Shown here in pieces: positions 1 through 9,073 of a DNA stretch of 64,000 nt; the stretch's first letter is position 1; each line of letters begins with the position of its first letter. The stretch covers positions 868,001 through 932,000 of the forward strand of contig NZ_CP040781.1 in the NCBI RefSeq assembly GCF_013463155.1. Direction: 5' to 3'. Under the pieces are notes generated by a model. The model was not told the origin of the DNA and did not search any database. It worked only from the letters and a program-made list of their open reading frames with translations. Source of the DNA: Staphylococcus sp. 17KM0847 (GTDB lineage: Bacteria; Bacillota; Bacilli; Staphylococcales; Staphylococcaceae). The position numbers and the translations under genes were made by a program.

Positions 1-2
1 CA

Positions 3-662
3 GCCATTCAATATGCTTTAGATAACAACCGTAAATCTGTAACACTTGTGCATAAAGGAAACATCATGAAGTTTACAGAAGGTGCATTTAAACAATGGGG
101 TTATGACTTAGCAGAAACAGAGTTTGCAGATCAAGTCTTTACATGGCAACAATATGATCGTCTTGTTGAATCAGAAGGCAAAGATGCAGCCAATGCCGCA
201 CAAGAACAAGCAGAAAAAGACGGCAAAATTATTATTAAAGATTCTATTGCCGATATTTTCTTACAACAAATTTTGACACGTCCAGCAGAGCATGATGTTG
301 TAGCGACAATGAACTTAAATGGCGATTACATTTCAGATGCATTAGCTGCTCAAGTGGGTGGTATTGGTATCGCACCGGGCGCAAACATCAACTATGAAAC
401 AGGTCATGCTATCTTTGAAGCAACACACGGTACAGCACCAAAATATGCAGGTTTAAACAAAGTTAACCCTTCATCAGTACTATTATCAGGCGTACTAATG
501 TTAGAACACCTTGGATGGCAAGAAGCTGCTGATCTGATTACAGCATCCGTTGAAAAAACAATTGCATCTAAAGTAGTAACATATGATTTTGCACGTCTCA
601 TGGACGGTGCAACAGAAGTATCGACATCAGCATTTGCAGATGAGCTTATTAAAAACTTATAA
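3..662 (+). CDS. icd: Isocitrate dehydrogenase (NADP), 3' part
   Basis: C-terminal 219 residues of the TCA-cycle enzyme that oxidatively decarboxylates isocitrate to 2-oxoglutarate. The reading frame is open from base 3, so the gene starts outside the window and is cut by the window edge, not broken. The segment [15 protein letters not shown] and the later [11 protein letters not shown] stretch, which contributes to NADP binding in this family, are intact. The visible half matches the end of a roughly 420-residue bacterial enzyme. In S. aureus the next gene is phoP; here three surface-protein genes intervene. A strong hairpin terminator follows the stop codon. Confidence 0.95.
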   Translation, partial: AIQYALDNNRKSVTLVHKGNIMKFTEGAFKQWGYDLAETEFADQVFTWQQYDRLVESEGKDAANAAQEQAEKDGKIIIKDSIADIFLQQILTRPAEHDVVATMNLNGDYISDALAAQVGGIGIAPGANINYETGHAIFEATHGTAPKYAGLNKVNPSSVLLSGVLMLEHLGWQEAADLITASVEKTIASKVVTYDFARLMDGATEVSTSAFADELIKNL

Positions 663-699
663 AAGTAACGGCTTTCAATAGAATTTCATACTGAAGTAA

Positions 700-731
700 G
701 AGCTGAGGCAATAGTTAGCCTCAGCTCTTTT
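700..731 (+). terminator. icd terminator
   Basis: A 10-bp perfect stem (gagctgaggc / gcctcagctc) with an 8-base loop is followed by a run of T. It sits 38 bases after the icd stop and ends the citrate-cycle transcript before the surface-protein cluster. Confidence 0.85.
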
Positions 732-857
732 TGTTTGTATCAACTAGAAAAAGTTTCAGATATATCCTCTCTTTAATATGTAAAATCGCATCGTCTTGTT
801 ATATCAGTCTAAAGCATATTCTATTTTGAATCATGTAAAATCAGAAAATAAGAGATA

Positions 858-870
858 TTTTTTTTTTTTT
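858..870 (+). promoter_or_regulatory. Homopolymeric T tract in leader 1
   Basis: Thirteen consecutive T followed by gaatatttatacc, about 150 bases before the start codon of surface gene 1. The equivalent tract before gene 3 has 17 T. Tracts of this kind are prone to slippage. Whether this one lies inside a promoter cannot be settled from sequence, because no clear -35/-10 pair was found in this leader. Confidence 0.5.
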
Positions 871-964
871 GAATATTTATACCACATGAGGAGAAGTGGA
901 GATATGGAGGAATAAAAGATAAAGGACAGATGTTTTAAAAGAGATATACAAAGACGGTACACGC

Positions 965-1001
965 CCTTGATAGACTAATTGTACACAATCATTAATCAAG
1001 G
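965..1001 (+). promoter_or_regulatory. Nested inverted repeat before gene 1 SD
   Basis: Outer arms ccttgat / atcaagg enclose inner arms attgt / acaat around almost the same centre, directly before the ribosome-binding region (gaaaggaaatgagg). It is kept at 5473-5509 before gene 3. It could be an operator or an mRNA hairpin controlling access to the SD. Confidence 0.5.
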
Positions 1002-1018
1002 AAAGGAAATGAGGCAAT

Positions 1019-3031
1019 ATGTCAAAGTATCGTCAATACGATAGAAAACAACAGATTTTTAGTATTCGTAAATTCTCATTTGGCGCAGGATCAGCCGTTA
1101 TCACAACATTATTATTTTTAGGAGCAACACAATCTGCACAAGCGGCAGAAAACGAAGGAAACGTCGAAACAACAGAAGTAGCACAACAAACATCAGAAGC
1201 AACAACTGCTGAAACAGATATTCCAGAATCGACAGAAACACCAGCCCCAACCCCTCAAGCAACAGAAACAGAAGCTGTTGAAAACAATGAAGACACACCA
1301 CAAGTAAATACAGAAACTGTCGAAAACAATGAAGAGACCCCTCAAGCAGAAGAAGCCTCTCAAACAGTAGATACTGTAGAAAAAAGTACAGTGACTAATG
1401 ACAGAGGCGAAACATCAGACATCACAAGAACAACGAAAAAGAATGCCGAAACAGGTGAAGTTGAAGAAATTCTATCGAGTAAAACAAAACCGAATAAAAA
1501 TATTAATGAAAATGACACAGCTGAAGTATCAGAAACGCCTATTGAACAACCAGTTATTCCAACATCAAATGTAAACAATTCATCAGAAGACGTTGATGCT
1601 GGGAATGCAAGAGGATTAGCTGATAATGTTCGTCAAATTGGTGGGGGTGCAGTAAATGTTACACCAGGTTGCGCAAAAATTCAAAAGGACGGACGTGTAA
1701 AATATGACTATGAAGTTTCTTTGAATCCTGTATTGTCAAGTGATCATGAACAAACTGGTAGTACATTTAATATTACTGTTCCTGAGTTTGCGGAGAATGT
1801 AAGATTCAAATTGATTGGAACAAGGGAAGAAGAAACATATAAACCTCATGATGTAGATATGGAACTAGGACAAATCACATATGATGAATATGAAAAAGAT
1901 CGTTCACAGTACACAAATATTCCAAACTATGAAAAGTATTTAGAGTTGAAAGAAAAAGGGATTACACCGATATCTGTTGTTAAAAATAATATTCAATTTG
2001 ATGAACAAGGAAATTTAGTTGTTAATACAGGAGGTCAAAAAATAACAGCTCCTGTTCAATCTTATGCGATTAATACTTTGGTGAAAGGTCCCATTGGACT
2101 TAAAGTAGAATTTGATATTCCGAAAGAACAATACGAAAAAACGCCTTATTTACCATTAGATGCGAGATTAGCATGGAGAAGTTTTTCAGAAGTAGAAGGT
2201 CTTCAATCTCTTGAAGAAGATAAAGAATCGTTGGATGATTATCGTATTCCAAATAAAGAAGAAAGTGATAACTTCACGTCATATCATTATGTTCAAAATC
2301 CAGAAGATATTAATTTAGAAGATTTTGATGAGCATGGTCTTTATAAACAAGAAGGTATTGGGGTAACACGAAATACGAGCAGTTGGAATAAAATTGGTCC
2401 AGATATATCCCAAGGTGCTTTTAACTATGAAAAGGATTTTAACCTTCATGCTACTGTAGGAATTGATTATTATGCACCTCGAACGGAAGATGCGGCAGAT
2501 ATAGCGGTTGTAACAATATGTGAATTGCCGGATGAAGGCGATGCAGATAGTGACGCAGATGCAGACAGTGATGCGGACGCTGATAGTGACGCGGATGCAG
2601 ATAGTGATGCGGATGCAGATAGTGACGCAGATGCAGACAGTGACGCAGATGCAGATAGCGATGCGGATGCAGATAGCGATGCGGATGCAGATAGCGATGC
2701 CGACGCCGATAGTGACGCGGATGCAGATAGTGATGCGGATGCAGATAGTGACGCAGATGCTGATAGCGATGCGGATGCGGACAGTGATGCCGACGCAGAT
2801 AGTGATGCGGATGCGGACAGTGATGCCGACGCAGATAGTGATGCGGATGCGGATAGTGATGCTGACTATAATGGTAAAGGCACACATGGTCACAAAGGTA
2901 CAAAAGGTGACAAAGGTTTACCGGATACAGGTGAGCAAGCGACAAATACAACGTTGTTTGGTAGCTTAATTGCTGCTTTAGGTAGCCTATTCTTACTTGG
3001 TCGTCGTAAAAAAGAGAATCAAATGAAGTAA
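1019..3031 (+). CDS. LPXTG surface protein 1, SDADAD stalk
   Basis: Cell-wall-anchored surface protein of 670 residues, probably an adhesin; ligand unknown. Residues 1-43 form a long signal peptide with the [13 protein letters not shown] variant of the YSIRK motif (septal secretion in staphylococci), with likely cleavage after AQA. Residues 44-200 are an acidic, low-complexity Thr/Glu/Pro linker. Residues about 205-505 form a folded domain closely related to that of the next gene. Residues 511-613 hold 17 SDADAD hexapeptides as a stalk. LPDTG at 634-638, a hydrophobic span and an RRKK tail are the sortase A signal. The only two cysteines visible, C218 and C501, bracket the folded domain. The SD-type stalk recalls Sdr/Clf proteins, but I do not recognise the binding domain. 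Gene 2 follows after 53 bases with no terminator. Confidence 0.9.
   Translation: MSKYRQYDRKQQIFSIRKFSFGAGSAVITTLLFLGATQSAQAAENEGNVETTEVAQQTSEATTAETDIPESTETPAPTPQATETEAVENNEDTPQVNTETVENNEETPQAEEASQTVDTVEKSTVTNDRGETSDITRTTKKNAETGEVEEILSSKTKPNKNINENDTAEVSETPIEQPVIPTSNVNNSSEDVDAGNARGLADNVRQIGGGAVNVTPGCAKIQKDGRVKYDYEVSLNPVLSSDHEQTGSTFNITVPEFAENVRFKLIGTREEETYKPHDVDMELGQITYDEYEKDRSQYTNIPNYEKYLELKEKGITPISVVKNNIQFDEQGNLVVNTGGQKITAPVQSYAINTLVKGPIGLKVEFDIPKEQYEKTPYLPLDARLAWRSFSEVEGLQSLEEDKESLDDYRIPNKEESDNFTSYHYVQNPEDINLEDFDEHGLYKQEGIGVTRNTSSWNKIGPDISQGAFNYEKDFNLHATVGIDYYAPRTEDAADIAVVTICELPDEGDADSDADADSDADADSDADADSDADADSDADADSDADADSDADADSDADADSDADADSDADADSDADADSDADADSDADADSDADADSDADADSDADADSDADADSDADYNGKGTHGHKGTKGDKGLPDTGEQATNTTLFGSLIAALGSLFLLGRRKKENQMK
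2549..2857 (+). repeat. 18-bp tandem coding repeats (SDADAD)
   Basis: Seventeen units of pattern AGY GAY GCN GAY GCN GAY encode the SDADAD stalk of surface protein 1. Synonymous bases vary between units (gcg, gca, gcc, gct), so the protein pattern is kept while the DNA drifts. A change in copy number by whole units would keep the frame. Confidence 0.95.
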
Positions 3032-3084
3032 CATTAAAAGTTGAAGTAATAAAGTTCGATTAATTGAAAGGAAATGATACGGAT

Positions 3085-5145
3085 ATGTCAAAATATCGTC
3101 AATATGATAGAAATAAACAAGTCTTTAGTATTCGTAAATTCTCATTTGGTGCAGGATCAGCAGTGATTATCACTTTATTATTTTTAGGTGCTACGCAATC
3201 AGCACAAGCTGCAGAAGCAGAGAATGCTAACACTGTTGAAATGGTAAATAAAGCTGAATCGGAAGAAAATCAATCAACACCCCTCGACACTAATGAGTCT
3301 AATAGTTCACAAACATCAAAAGAAAATTCTATAGATATTAATACGAAACAACAAGATGAAGTAACAAGCTATAACAATAATGTAGAAGGTCATCAAACTT
3401 CTGAACCCCAAAATACAGATGGAGAAGTATCTCAAGCGGTTGAAACAGAAGATAGTGAAACATTGAAACAGAACGATGATCATACAACTCAAGTTGAGAC
3501 GAATCAGTCCAGTGTTAACAATGAGGAGACTACTGTTGATGCAGCCCAAAATACTGAATCAAATGTTGAGGAGAAAAGTAATTTATCACAAATCGGGGGT
3601 GGAGGTGTTAATGTAACACCGGGTCGTGCTGAAATTCAAGATGATGAGCGTGTTAAATATAACTACGAAGTTTCATTAAATCCTGTTTTATCGAGTGACC
3701 ATATTCAAACAGGGAGCACATTTAATATTACCATTCCTGAATTTGCAGAAAATGTAAAGTTTACCTTAATTGGTACACGAGAAGAAGAAAGTCATGAACC
3801 ACATGATGTAAATATGGAACTTGGTCAGTTGCCATATGAAGAATATGAAAAAGACAACTCGAAATATAACAATATTCCAAGTTACGAAAAGTATTTAGAG
3901 TTGAAAGAAAAAGGGATTACACCTAACTCTATTATTAGGTATAGGCAAGATCCTGGTGAGGATGGTTTATACTTTGAAGGGAATGAGGGGTCTATAAAAA
4001 TTGTAGGCAAACCATCAGTTCAATCTTACACAGTAAACACACTAGTAGCAGGACCAGTAGGCATTAAAGTTGAGTTTGATATTTCAAAAGAACAGTATGA
4101 AAAGACTCCTTATCTACCGTTAGATGCAAGATTGGCATGGAGAAGCTTTGGTGAAATAGAAGGAGTGAATCACTATGACACAGGTTCACAGTCTATGGAA
4201 GACTATCGTCCACATCTAGTTTCCCATATAGAAGAAGTAGAAAATGAATCCCACGAAGCGACATCTTATTATTACATTCAACATCCAGAAGAAATATTTG
4301 AGGGAGATTTTGATGAACACGGTCTCTATATACAAAACGGTATTGGAGTAACACGCAATACTGGACATTGGAGTACAATTGGATCAGATATTTCCCAAGG
4401 GATACCTCTGTATTGGTCGAATTTCAATTTAAAAGCCAATAAACAAGTCAACTATTTAGTTCCAATAGATGAAGATTTAGCAGACATCGCTGTTTCATGG
4501 GTATATGATTTACCAGATGAAAAAGAAGTGGAAACTGAAAAAGAAGTAGAACCAGAAAAAGAAGTAGAACCAGAAAAAGAGGTAGAACCAGAAAAAGAGG
4601 TAGAACCAGAAAAAGAGGTAGAACCAGAAAAAGAAGTAGAACCTGAAAAAGAGGTAAAAGCCGAAAAAGAAGTGGAATCTGAAAAAGAGGTAGAACCAGA
4701 AAAAGAGGTAGAACCAGAAAAAGAAGTAGAACCTGAAAAAGAAGTAGAACCTGAAAAAGAAGTAGAACCTGAAAAAGAAGTGGAACCAGAAAAAGAAGTA
4801 GAAGCTAAAAAAGAAGTAGAAGCCGAAAAAGAAGTAGAAGCCGAAAAAGAAGCAGAAGCTGAAAAAGAGGCAGAACCTGAAAAAGAAGTGGAATCTGAAA
4901 AGGAAGATAAGCCTGAAAGTAATATGGGCTCAATCGTTACTAAAACACATACTCATAAAACAACCAAAAATATAGATAACAATGTTAAACTCACACATAA
5001 AGAAATGAACAAAGATAAGCAACTTTCTGACGCAGTTTTACCAAAAACAGGTGAACAAGCGACAAATACAACGCTGTTTGGTAGCTTAATTGCTGTTTTA
5101 GGTAGCTTGTTCTTGTTTGGTCGTCGCAAAAAAGAAGAGAAATAA
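3085..5145 (+). CDS. LPXTG surface protein 2, EKEVEP stalk
   Basis: Cell-wall-anchored protein of 686 residues. The ATG at 3085 is chosen because it restores the MSKYRQYDR start shared by all three paralogs; a TTG seven codons upstream is less likely. Signal peptide with [13 protein letters not shown], then a linker unrelated to those of genes 1 and 3. Residues about 170-470 form a domain strongly similar to that of gene 1 (shared [38 protein letters not shown]), lacking both of its cysteines. Residues 479-610 carry 22 hexapeptides, mostly EKEVEP, as a charged stalk in place of SDADAD. LPKTG begins at residue 652. With only 53 bases after gene 1 and no hairpin between, it is probably cotranscribed with gene 1. 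Confidence 0.9.
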   Translation: MSKYRQYDRNKQVFSIRKFSFGAGSAVIITLLFLGATQSAQAAEAENANTVEMVNKAESEENQSTPLDTNESNSSQTSKENSIDINTKQQDEVTSYNNNVEGHQTSEPQNTDGEVSQAVETEDSETLKQNDDHTTQVETNQSSVNNEETTVDAAQNTESNVEEKSNLSQIGGGGVNVTPGRAEIQDDERVKYNYEVSLNPVLSSDHIQTGSTFNITIPEFAENVKFTLIGTREEESHEPHDVNMELGQLPYEEYEKDNSKYNNIPSYEKYLELKEKGITPNSIIRYRQDPGEDGLYFEGNEGSIKIVGKPSVQSYTVNTLVAGPVGIKVEFDISKEQYEKTPYLPLDARLAWRSFGEIEGVNHYDTGSQSMEDYRPHLVSHIEEVENESHEATSYYYIQHPEEIFEGDFDEHGLYIQNGIGVTRNTGHWSTIGSDISQGIPLYWSNFNLKANKQVNYLVPIDEDLADIAVSWVYDLPDEKEVETEKEVEPEKEVEPEKEVEPEKEVEPEKEVEPEKEVEPEKEVKAEKEVESEKEVEPEKEVEPEKEVEPEKEVEPEKEVEPEKEVEPEKEVEAKKEVEAEKEVEAEKEAEAEKEAEPEKEVESEKEDKPESNMGSIVTKTHTHKTTKNIDNNVKLTHKEMNKDKQLSDAVLPKTGEQATNTTLFGSLIAVLGSLFLFGRRKKEEK
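4519..4914 (+). repeat. 18-bp tandem coding repeats (EKEVEP)
   Basis: Twenty-two hexapeptide units, EKEVEP with variants ending ET, KA, ES, EA and AEP, the last being EKEDKP. The unit length of 18 bases equals that of the SDADAD stalks of the neighbours, though the sequence is unrelated. The product is likely an extended charged rod or helix lifting the domain off the wall. Confidence 0.95.
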
Positions 5146-5235
5146 AATATTTAACCCAACATATAATTTAAGAATAAGCCGTTCTTATATTGCTAAAAAT
5201 ACATCCCTATCTTTAAAAGGTAGAGGATGTATTTT
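5038..5235 (+). repeat. 3' direct repeat, copy 1
   Basis: About 200 bases covering the LPXTG anchor codons, stop and terminator of surface gene 2. Nearly identical to 8824-9030 at the end of gene 3, including the non-coding part. Confidence 0.85.
5196..5235 (+). terminator. Terminator of surface genes 1-2
   Basis: Stem aatacatccctatc / ggtagaggatgtatt with a short A/T loop and a terminal T run, 50 bases after the stop of gene 2. The same element ends gene 3. Confidence 0.8.
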
Positions 5236-5361
5236 TATTTGTATCAACTAGAAAAAGTTGCAGATATATAGCCTCTTTAATATGTAAAATCGCATCGTCG
5301 TGTTATATCAGTTTAAAGCATATTCTATTTTGAATCATGTAAAATCCAAAAATAAGAGATA

Positions 5362-5378
5362 TTTTTTTTTTTTTTTTT
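5362..5378 (+). promoter_or_regulatory. Homopolymeric T tract in leader 3
   Basis: Seventeen T at the position that has 13 T in the leader of gene 1; the flanks agataT and Tgaatatttatacc are the same. It is a natural candidate for slipped-strand length variation. Confidence 0.5.
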
Positions 5379-5472
5379 GAATATTTATACCATGTGTCGA
5401 GAAACGGAGATATGGAGGAATGAAAGATAAAGGACAGATGTTTTAAAAGAGATATACAAAGACGGTACATGC

Positions 5473-5509
5473 CCTTGATAGACTAATTGTACACAATCAT
5501 TAATCAAAG
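5473..5509 (+). promoter_or_regulatory. Nested inverted repeat before gene 3 SD
   Basis: Second copy of the dyad at 965-1001: ccttgat / atcaaag outside, attgt / acaat inside. The outer arm has one changed base here, so the inner arms and five outer pairs are kept. Confidence 0.5.
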
Positions 5510-5526
5510 AAAGGAAATGAGGCAAT

Positions 5527-8500
5527 ATGTCAAAGTATCGTCAATACGATAGAAAACAACAGATTTTTAGTATTCGTAAATTCTCATTTGGCGCAGGATC
5601 AGCCGTTATCACAACATTATTATTTTTAGGAGCAACACAATCCGCACAAGCCGCAGAAAACGAAGGAAACGTCGAAACAACAGAAGTAGCACAACAAACA
5701 TCAGAAGCAACAACTGCTGAAACAGATATTCCAGAATCGACAGAAACACCAGCTCCAACCCCTCAAGTAACAGAAACAGAAGCTGTTGAAAACAATGAAG
5801 AGACACCACAAGCAAATACCGAAACTGTTGAAAATACTGAAGAGGCACCTCAAGCAGAAGAAGCCCCTCAAACAGTAGATACTGTAGAAAAAAGTACAGT
5901 GACTAATGACAGAGGCGAAACATCAGACATCACAAGAACAACGAAAAAGAATGCCGAAACAGGTGAAGTTGAAGAAATTCTATCGAGTAAAACAAAACCG
6001 AAAGCCCCAACAACAGCACAAGATGAAACAGTAGAACCTGCTCAACCGAATACTGCATTAAGAGCAGCAACAGACAATACAACAACAGAACAAAAAGCAC
6101 AACAACCTGAATTGAAAAAGAATGTAGACCATAAAATCTCAGACGCTACAATTGATGTCAAAGACAATAAAATTGAAGACATAATCGATTATGGGCCTTC
6201 AAAAGAGATTTATGACGAGTATAAAAAGTTTGTAAAAGACTTTAAAGAGAAGTATCCGAATAACTCAATTAACGATATGTATAATGGTATTTATGATGAA
6301 AAAGCTGAAGAATATATATTTATACCATGGGATGAATATTTTAGCGAGAAGTATCCAGATATTTCTAGTAATAGATTTAATCCTTATAGACATATAGATG
6401 ACTATCGTAAATTCCATTATGAACAAACACGTTCTAATAAAGGTTTAAAACCATCAGACTATCAAATTAAAGCGACAGTATCAGATGTTAATGCAGGCGA
6501 TTATTTTACATTCCAATATTCTGATTTGGTTGACTTAAATGGCAATTATGAAGATGATATTAAAGTCCAATTACCATCATTTTATTTAGAGTCGAACCCA
6601 GATATTGAAGTTGCAAAAGCGATTAACTTTGATAACCAAACAAAGAAAATTACGTATCAATTTTTAGATAGTATTAAAGATTTATCTTCGAAATTCAATA
6701 TGATCTATAATGGTAAAGACTATGTAGACCGTCAAAAAGTAACAGAAGAAGGAGAGCAACAACTAACGCATACCATTGGAAATAAAGAATTATCTTACAA
6801 AGCTAATGTAGATTATGAAAATACGATTTATAATGACGGTATATATCAAGATGTGAATAGAACAGATGCGAATTCAGATAAAAATGAGCAAAATGCAGGA
6901 GAGTACGAGCCAATAGCAGGTATGAGAATGGTTTTAGATGACTATGATAAAGAAAAGCAAACCGTAAAAAGCTATATTCAAATTAATTCCGATGCTTTTA
7001 ATTTAAAACCTAAAGATTCTTGGATAAAAGCAACAGTTGATCAAGCTAAAGAAGATATTGAAAAATTAAAAAAACAAATTGAAGAAAAGAAAAATAATAA
7101 TGAAGATATAAGTAGAGAAGAAAAAAAATTAAATGAGGCAGAAAATATAGTTGAGGCTTATAATCAATATGGCAATATACCATTAACTCAATTAGCTATA
7201 ACAAATAGTGAATTTTCAGTTGGTGAAGTTATTTCTTCAACAATAGGAAATACTTCTTCGGGTATTCAATTAGATGAGTCTGTATTAAAATCTATCAAAA
7301 TTTATAAATATCCAGAGGGAGAAGCTGTTTTTCCTAATAGTATTCATTTATCACAAGAGGGTTATAAAGATGTAACAGAAGAAATTTTAACTTATAGTGG
7401 TAGTAATGTTATAGATAATAATAAGATAACACTTCAATTTCCGGGTGATGCAAGTAGTTATCTGATTACTATGACACATAATGTGGATTCAAATGCTATT
7501 GGTGAAAAAGCATTACATGATATTGAACTTTTAGCACGATGGCAATTCCCAAAGAACTTTGGTGGTGGAAAAGATTCAGCTTCACAAGTATTTGAAAACG
7601 AGCAGTTGAACCAATACGTTGATTTAAGTACAGGTGATACATCTTTTAGAGCAATTGCTTATCCAATTGATATAAATACAGTACGCGCACATATTGAAGA
7701 AGAGTTAGAAGTTAACCCAGACTTACCGGTTCAACCGGAATTCCCAGAACCTGATGAAAGCGATGCGGATGCAGATAGTGATGCGGATGCAGATAGTGAT
7801 GCGGACGCCGATAGTGATGCGGATGCAGATAGTGATGCGGACGCCGATAGTGATGCAGATAGCGATGCCGACGCAGATAGTGACGCGGATGCCGACAGTG
7901 ATGCGGACGCAGATAGTGACGCGGATGCGGATAGTGACGCGGATGCGGATAGTGATGCAGATGCGGATAGTGATGCGGACGCAGATAGTGACGCGGACGC
8001 AGATAGTGACGCGGATGCAGATAGTGACGCGGATGCCGACGCCGATGCGGATAGTGATGCAGATGCGGATAGTGATGCAGATGCAGATAGCGACGCTGAC
8101 GCAGATAGTGATGCAGACGCGGATAGCGATGCAGACGCAGACAGTGATGCGGATGCGGACAGTGACGCGGATGCGGACAGTGACGCGGACGCAGATAGTG
8201 ATGCTGACGCAGATAGTGATGCTGACGCAGATAGTGATGCGGATGCTGATAGTGATGCGGATGCAGATAGTGATGCGGATAGTGACGCTGACGCAGACAG
8301 TGATGCAGATGCGGATAGTGACGCTGACGCAGATAGTGATGCAGATGCAGACAGCGATGCTGACGCAGATAGCGATGCGGATGCGGACAGTGATGCCGAC
8401 GCAGACAGTGATGCGGACGCAGATAGTGACGCGGATGCAGATAGCGATGCAGACGCAGATAGTGATGCAGATGCCGACAGCGATGCCGACGCAGATAGTG

Positions 8501-8931
8501 ACGCGGATGCGGATAGTGATGCGGACGCCGATAGTGACGCCGATGCAGATAGTGACGCAGATGCAGATAGCGACGCCGATTCGGATAGTGACGCAGATGC
8601 AGATAGCGATGCTGACGCAGATAGTGACGCGGATGCAGATAGTGATGCCGACGCCCACAGTGATGCTGACGCAGATAGTGATGCGGATGCGGACAGTGAT
8701 GCCGACGCCGACAGTGATGCTGACGCAGATAGTGATGCGGACGCGGATAGTGACGCGGATGCAGATAGTGCTGGCGACCATAATGGTACACACGGTCACA
8801 AAGGTACAAAAGGTGGCAAAGGTTTACCGAATACAGGTGAACAAGCGACAAATACAACATTGTTTGGTAGCTTAATTGCTGCTTTAGGTAGCTTATTCTT
8901 ACTTGGTCGTCGCAAAAAAGAAGAGAAATAA
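5527..8931 (+). CDS. LPXTG surface protein 3, long SDADAD stalk
   Basis: Cell-wall-anchored protein of 1134 residues. The signal peptide ([13 protein letters not shown]) and acidic linker to residue about 158 are nearly identical to those of gene 1. Residues about 200-735 are a different, larger putative binding region. It includes a charged helical stretch at about 499-548 ([15 protein letters not shown]...) that looks like a coiled-coil insert, and a LLARWQF motif that may correspond to RLAWRSF of genes 1 and 2. Residues 745-1081 are an SDADAD stalk about 56 units long with a few irregular units. LPNTG starts at residue 1100, then a hydrophobic span and RRKKEEK. I see no cysteine. It has its own leader and its own terminator. 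Function is probably adhesion; ligand unknown. Confidence 0.9.
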   Translation: MSKYRQYDRKQQIFSIRKFSFGAGSAVITTLLFLGATQSAQAAENEGNVETTEVAQQTSEATTAETDIPESTETPAPTPQVTETEAVENNEETPQANTETVENTEEAPQAEEAPQTVDTVEKSTVTNDRGETSDITRTTKKNAETGEVEEILSSKTKPKAPTTAQDETVEPAQPNTALRAATDNTTTEQKAQQPELKKNVDHKISDATIDVKDNKIEDIIDYGPSKEIYDEYKKFVKDFKEKYPNNSINDMYNGIYDEKAEEYIFIPWDEYFSEKYPDISSNRFNPYRHIDDYRKFHYEQTRSNKGLKPSDYQIKATVSDVNAGDYFTFQYSDLVDLNGNYEDDIKVQLPSFYLESNPDIEVAKAINFDNQTKKITYQFLDSIKDLSSKFNMIYNGKDYVDRQKVTEEGEQQLTHTIGNKELSYKANVDYENTIYNDGIYQDVNRTDANSDKNEQNAGEYEPIAGMRMVLDDYDKEKQTVKSYIQINSDAFNLKPKDSWIKATVDQAKEDIEKLKKQIEEKKNNNEDISREEKKLNEAENIVEAYNQYGNIPLTQLAITNSEFSVGEVISSTIGNTSSGIQLDESVLKSIKIYKYPEGEAVFPNSIHLSQEGYKDVTEEILTYSGSNVIDNNKITLQFPGDASSYLITMTHNVDSNAIGEKALHDIELLARWQFPKNFGGGKDSASQVFENEQLNQYVDLSTGDTSFRAIAYPIDINTVRAHIEEELEVNPDLPVQPEFPEPDESDADADSDADADSDADADSDADADSDADADSDADSDADADSDADADSDADADSDADADSDADADSDADADSDADADSDADADSDADADSDADADADADSDADADSDADADSDADADSDADADSDADADSDADADSDADADSDADADSDADADSDADADSDADADSDADADSDADSDADADSDADADSDADADSDADADSDADADSDADADSDADADSDADADSDADADSDADADSDADADSDADADSDADADSDADADSDADADSDADADSDADSDSDADADSDADADSDADADSDADAHSDADADSDADADSDADADSDADADSDADADSDADADSAGDHNGTHGHKGTKGGKGLPNTGEQATNTTLFGSLIAALGSLFLLGRRKKEEK
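7759..8769 (+). repeat. Long 18-bp tandem coding repeat array (SDADAD)
   Basis: About 1 kb of AGY GAY GCN GAY GCN GAY units encoding 337 residues. Irregular units include shortened SDAD blocks (for example near 7855, 8275), a DADADAD block near 8035, a TCG serine that makes DSDSD near 8578, and an Asp-to-His change near 8656. Almost all serines use AGY codons. The array lacks stops in most frames, so long spurious frames appear on both strands. Confidence 0.95.
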
Positions 8932-9030
8932 AATGTTTAATATTTAACCCAACATAATAATTTAAGAATAAGCCGTTCTTATATTGCTAAAAATACATCC
9001 CTATCTTTAAGAGATAGTGGGTGTATTTTT
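8824..9030 (+). repeat. 3' direct repeat, copy 2
   Basis: Second copy of the anchor/stop/terminator block of 5038-5235, at the end of surface gene 3. The match runs into the non-coding tail (aagaataagccgttctt and the terminator). Confidence 0.85.
8990..9030 (+). terminator. Terminator of surface gene 3
   Basis: Stem aaatacatccctatct / agatagtgggtgtattt (one bulge) followed by T5, 59 bases after the stop; a paralog of the terminator after gene 2. Confidence 0.8.
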
Positions 9031-9042
9031 CGATTGTTTTTG

Positions 9043-9070
9043 TTAAGAAAACATTAAAAAGTTGTTAAGA
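9043..9070 (+). promoter_or_regulatory. PHO-box-like direct repeats
   Basis: TTAAGA (9043), TTAAAA (9054) and TTAAGA (9065) are spaced exactly 11 bases apart, with TTAACG at 9074. B. subtilis PhoP boxes are TTAACA-like hexamers with an 11-base period. Lying just before the phoP promoter, this suggests PhoP autoregulation (inference). Confidence 0.5.
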
Positions 9071-9073
9071 TGC

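Larger units (their letters stand above)
734..1494 (+). repeat. Long direct repeat, copy 1 (leader plus N-terminus)
   Basis: About 760 bases nearly identical to 5238-6000. It covers the whole upstream region of surface-protein gene 1 and its first roughly 158 codons. The match begins near gtatcaacta just after the icd terminator and stops abruptly at the codons after TKP, where the two genes diverge. Differences are scattered point changes (about six residues in the coding part), plus a T-tract of 13 here against 17 in the other copy. Confidence 0.9.
5238..6000 (+). repeat. Long direct repeat, copy 2 (leader plus N-terminus)
   Basis: Second copy of the block at 734-1494. It contains the full upstream region and first 158 codons of surface gene 3. 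It begins directly after the terminator of gene 2, as copy 1 begins directly after the icd terminator. Its T tract (5362-5378) has 17 T. Confidence 0.9.

Noticed and set aside
2549..2857. Possible CRISPR array
   Set aside because: The repeats are contiguous 18-bp coding units without spacers, in frame with a surface protein.
2315..2951. Minus-strand frames of 166-192 codons over the gene 1 stalk
   Set aside because: Same artefact of the stop-free 18-bp repeat; no start signals.
3064..3084. TTG start giving surface protein 2 a seven-residue extension
   Set aside because: Overlaps the SD-like aaagga and breaks the MSKYRQYDR start shared by all three paralogs.
7712..8860. Minus-strand open frames of about 380 and 358 codons, and a plus-strand frame of 373 codons, over the SDADAD array of gene 3
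   Set aside because: The 18-bp unit contains no stop in most frames, so any long array yields them. They encode monotonous repeats, lack SD sequences, and do not extend beyond the array in a gene-like way.
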